DNA of 7,554 nt, from the NCBI GenBank assembly GCA_947492175.1, contig CANLMQ010000063.1:1-7554 (forward strand), read 5' to 3'. Made by a program: the position numbers and the translations under genes. A model generated the notes under the pieces. The model did not search any database and was not told the origin of the DNA. It worked only from the letters and a program-made list of their open reading frames with translations. Source of the stretch: an uncultured Draconibacterium sp. (GTDB lineage Bacteria; Bacteroidota; Bacteroidia; Bacteroidales; Prolixibacteraceae). Of this stretch, positions 5,515-7,554 are shown in pieces (positions within the stretch are counted from its first letter, which is position 1; each line of letters opens with the position of its first letter).

Positions 5515-7092
5515 ATGAAAAAAAGTATGACTAGAATTCTGATTATATCACTTTTCGGAGTTGCGTTTGTGATTTTCATTTTGCAATATAAACCAGATAG
5601 AAAAAAGAATGTTACACCAAGAGATCTAGAGTATGTCTTGCATTTGTCAGGGTCGAATAGAGAAGAATTACTTGATGTTCTAAATTACTATAGATTAAGA
5701 AGTGAAGAAAAATATTTTGCTGCAAAATATCTTATTGGCAATATGCTGGAACATTATGGGATTCAACAAGCTGTTCAAGATAGTATGGGGAATTTTATTG
5801 ATTTTAATTTTTCAGATTTCCATACTGGTGAATATAAAAGATTACAAGCTACTCTTGATTCTTTGGGGTGTCATATTGTTCAAATTGATAAAGATTATGA
5901 CTTGCACCACATAACTGCTGACTTTCTGATTGAAAATATAGATCTGGCATTTGAGGTATGGGATTATCCTTGGTGTAAACATCTTTCATTTGAGCAATTT
6001 TGTGAATATATATTACCTTATCGTTGTCAGTCCGAGCCAATCTCAAAATATCGAAAGTACTTTAAGGACAAATATAACTGGTTAGCTGACTCAGTGAAAA
6101 ATTCTGAAGATGTAGTAGAAGTGGCTGCTTTGTTACAAAAACAGCTGCAGAAGGAAATTGCGTATTCAACCGATATTGTCGGGTTGTATGAGGGATTTCT
6201 TTCACCAGAGATGATGGAAGAAGTAAGAGTTGGCGCTTGTGAAAGTATTGCAAATTATACGGTCTTGGCCATGCGTTCTTGTGGAATTCCTATAACCTAT
6301 GATCACATATTATATTGGGGTAGAACAAATTCTGGGCATGCTTATAACAGTATTATCTCAAAGGATGGTGAGTATATTTTTTCTTTGCCAGATGCACCAC
6401 CTAGGCTTCATGTACAGAAACCAGGATGTACCAGAGTTTGGAGAAATACTTGGAAATTTCAGAAGGATGGTATTTGGCTTTATGCATCAAGAAATGAAGT
6501 CCCTTCAGAGTTCTTGAGTCGTCATTATAAGGATGTAACGAGTAAATACAGCTCAACTTCCAGACTTAACTTTAAGAATAAGAATTTAAAAAAAGATGAA
6601 CTGGTATACCTTTGTGTTTTCAATACAGGGGATTGGCGGACTATTGGTTGGTCAAATAATGTAAAAAATGAAAAAGTGCAATTCGAAAATGTATCTGAGA
6701 ATCTTTTGTACGCCGTGATGAGTTATGATGATCAAGAATTTAAAATGATAGGGGATCCATTCATATTTTATAAAGAGGATAGTCTTTTAATTTTAAAACC
6801 GGAGTTAACTAAACGTACCGATATAAGCATGACCATCCCTAAAAGTGGTTGTAGACCAAATATTTTAGGGGCTGATACGACTCTGAATTTTTGTTTTTGG
6901 GATAATGGATGGGTAAAGCAGCAGGTACTTGTTCGTTCTACAATTGAAACGAAAACCAAGTCAGATGGTAGTGAAGTCCAGATCGATTCGTATAGTATTA
7001 AAGTGCCTGATATCCCTTCCAATGCGCTATACTGGCTTGGTGGGGTGAACAGACTTTATGTTGTTGAAAATGGTGTCGCAACTAGATACTAG
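5515..7092 (+). CDS. Transglutaminase-like domain protein, exported/membrane-anchored
   Basis: The 525-residue protein begins with a basic N-terminus and one hydrophobic segment (ILIISLFGVAFVIFIL, ~8-23), followed by charged residues and no lipobox Cys, so it is probably anchored by this helix with the rest in the periplasm. A helical region (~35-215) contains DYPWCKHLSFEQFCEYILPYR (split 150-170), which I recognise from Bacteroidetes transglutaminase-domain proteins. The core follows: VGACESIANY with candidate nucleophile Cys242, RSCGIPI (254-260), then YWGRTNSGHAYN with His275; Asp293 in LPDA is the likely third residue. The C-terminal ~180 residues look like beta-rich modules (e.g. YLCVFNTGDW, GDPFIFY). 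The fold covers transglutaminases, cysteine proteases and peptide N-glycanases, so the reaction is not predictable. It is transcribed away from the ligase-like operon. The first in-frame ATG is used; the ATG at 5505 is out of frame. Confidence 0.85.
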   Translation: MKKSMTRILIISLFGVAFVIFILQYKPDRKKNVTPRDLEYVLHLSGSNREELLDVLNYYRLRSEEKYFAAKYLIGNMLEHYGIQQAVQDSMGNFIDFNFSDFHTGEYKRLQATLDSLGCHIVQIDKDYDLHHITADFLIENIDLAFEVWDYPWCKHLSFEQFCEYILPYRCQSEPISKYRKYFKDKYNWLADSVKNSEDVVEVAALLQKQLQKEIAYSTDIVGLYEGFLSPEMMEEVRVGACESIANYTVLAMRSCGIPITYDHILYWGRTNSGHAYNSIISKDGEYIFSLPDAPPRLHVQKPGCTRVWRNTWKFQKDGIWLYASRNEVPSEFLSRHYKDVTSKYSSTSRLNFKNKNLKKDELVYLCVFNTGDWRTIGWSNNVKNEKVQFENVSENLLYAVMSYDDQEFKMIGDPFIFYKEDSLLILKPELTKRTDISMTIPKSGCRPNILGADTTLNFCFWDNGWVKQQVLVRSTIETKTKSDGSEVQIDSYSIKVPDIPSNALYWLGGVNRLYVVENGVATRY

Positions 7093-7554
7093 AACTTGTC
7101 TAAATAACCATAGATATAAAACATAACCGATTGGTTAAGTCTCATGTTGAAAATCTATATTTATTTTTAAACAAGGACTCAATCGATATTTCAGCAAAGA
7201 ATTTGCAAATTAGTTTTCAAAATTTGACAATTATTTTTATCCTTAGATTTTCATCAAAATAATTAGCGTTTGAAATTGGGAACGTATGCCTTTTTTTACA
7301 AGATCGGTAATCACAATTAATGAAAATAGTGATACTGCGAATAAAATTTTTATTCTTGGATATAACTTACCTCAGCCCCAACCTAAATCTATTCAAACTT
7401 TATTGATGATTGTTTTCAAAACAACTTTATTATTTAACATTTGTATGAAAATTGTATAATAGATACTGCCAAATCGGGGATCACTTCCACTTTCTAGGGG
7501 AGTAAAAATTAATTATCATCTTTGCTGTGTATTTTTTTTAGATAAATGAACTCA
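7093..7554. other. Intergenic region without a supported gene
   Basis: The final ~460 bases are very AT-rich with stops in all frames and no recognisable protein or RNA. TTTG followed 17 bases later by TAGATTTT (around 7223-7251) is a near match to a Bacteroidetes promoter but is too closely spaced to trust. The region may contain the upstream sequence of a gene beyond the right edge. Confidence 0.5.
7110..7168 (+). terminator. Possible weak terminator of the transglutaminase-like gene
   Basis: Eighteen bases past the stop, ATAGAT (7110-7115) can pair with ATCTAT (7153-7158). They enclose a small TAACC/GGTTA stem with a GATT loop (7124-7137). A T-rich stretch follows (TTTATTTTT). The stems are short and AT-rich, so this is only a candidate. 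Confidence 0.3.

Noticed and set aside
5702..7022. Several short ORFs on both strands within 5702-7022
   Set aside because: All lie inside the transglutaminase-like gene, which has conserved motifs throughout its frame.
7440..7520. Possible structured RNA or tRNA in the right-hand intergenic region
   Set aside because: Only a 6-bp stem with a wobble pair (ACTTCC/GGGAGT) is seen; there is no cloverleaf or other recognisable fold.

Overview
The window is strongly AT-rich and looks like a Bacteroidetes chromosome (Bacteroidales type, by inference). The lipoprotein has acidic residues straight after the lipobox cysteine, Shine-Dalgarno sequences are weak or A-rich, the protein families are typical of that phylum, and the left end resembles an IS21-type transposon terminus. 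No rRNA, tRNA or CRISPR was seen.

Left part (1-1360), accessory and decaying. The first ~77 bases carry two copies of a ~22-base repeat, each containing its own small dyad, as at the end of an IS21-family element. That end runs directly into the 3' end of a minus-strand DUF6508-like gene (61-447), whose last codons appear to come from the element. After ~420 bases without a gene there is a broken minus-strand gene (about 871-1351) interrupted by in-frame stops and a frameshift. A bidirectional terminator hairpin (1311-1356) separates this scrap from the intact genes.

Central part (5305 down to 1392, minus strand), a probable three-gene operon. It encodes a polytopic O-antigen-ligase (Wzy_C)-type membrane protein with a TPR-like tail, then after 68 bases a 479-residue lipoprotein whose C-terminal half looks like a zinc-peptidase domain with an altered HExxH motif, then after 21 bases a 170-residue secreted protein of unknown function. 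The terminator at 1311-1356 lies just past the last gene.

Right part (5515-7092, plus strand). A membrane-anchored or secreted transglutaminase-like protein with recognisable Cys and His catalytic motifs is transcribed divergently from a shared 209-base region that contains a perfect 14-base palindrome. The last ~460 bases hold no gene that can be supported.

Inference: the four intact genes all encode envelope or exported proteins (a possible glycan transferase, a possible degenerate peptidase, a small secreted protein and a papain-like/transglutaminase enzyme). They could form one cell-surface modification locus. No glycosyltransferase, flippase or LPS/capsule gene is visible nearby, so the ligase-like protein is either an orphan or acts on a glycan made elsewhere.
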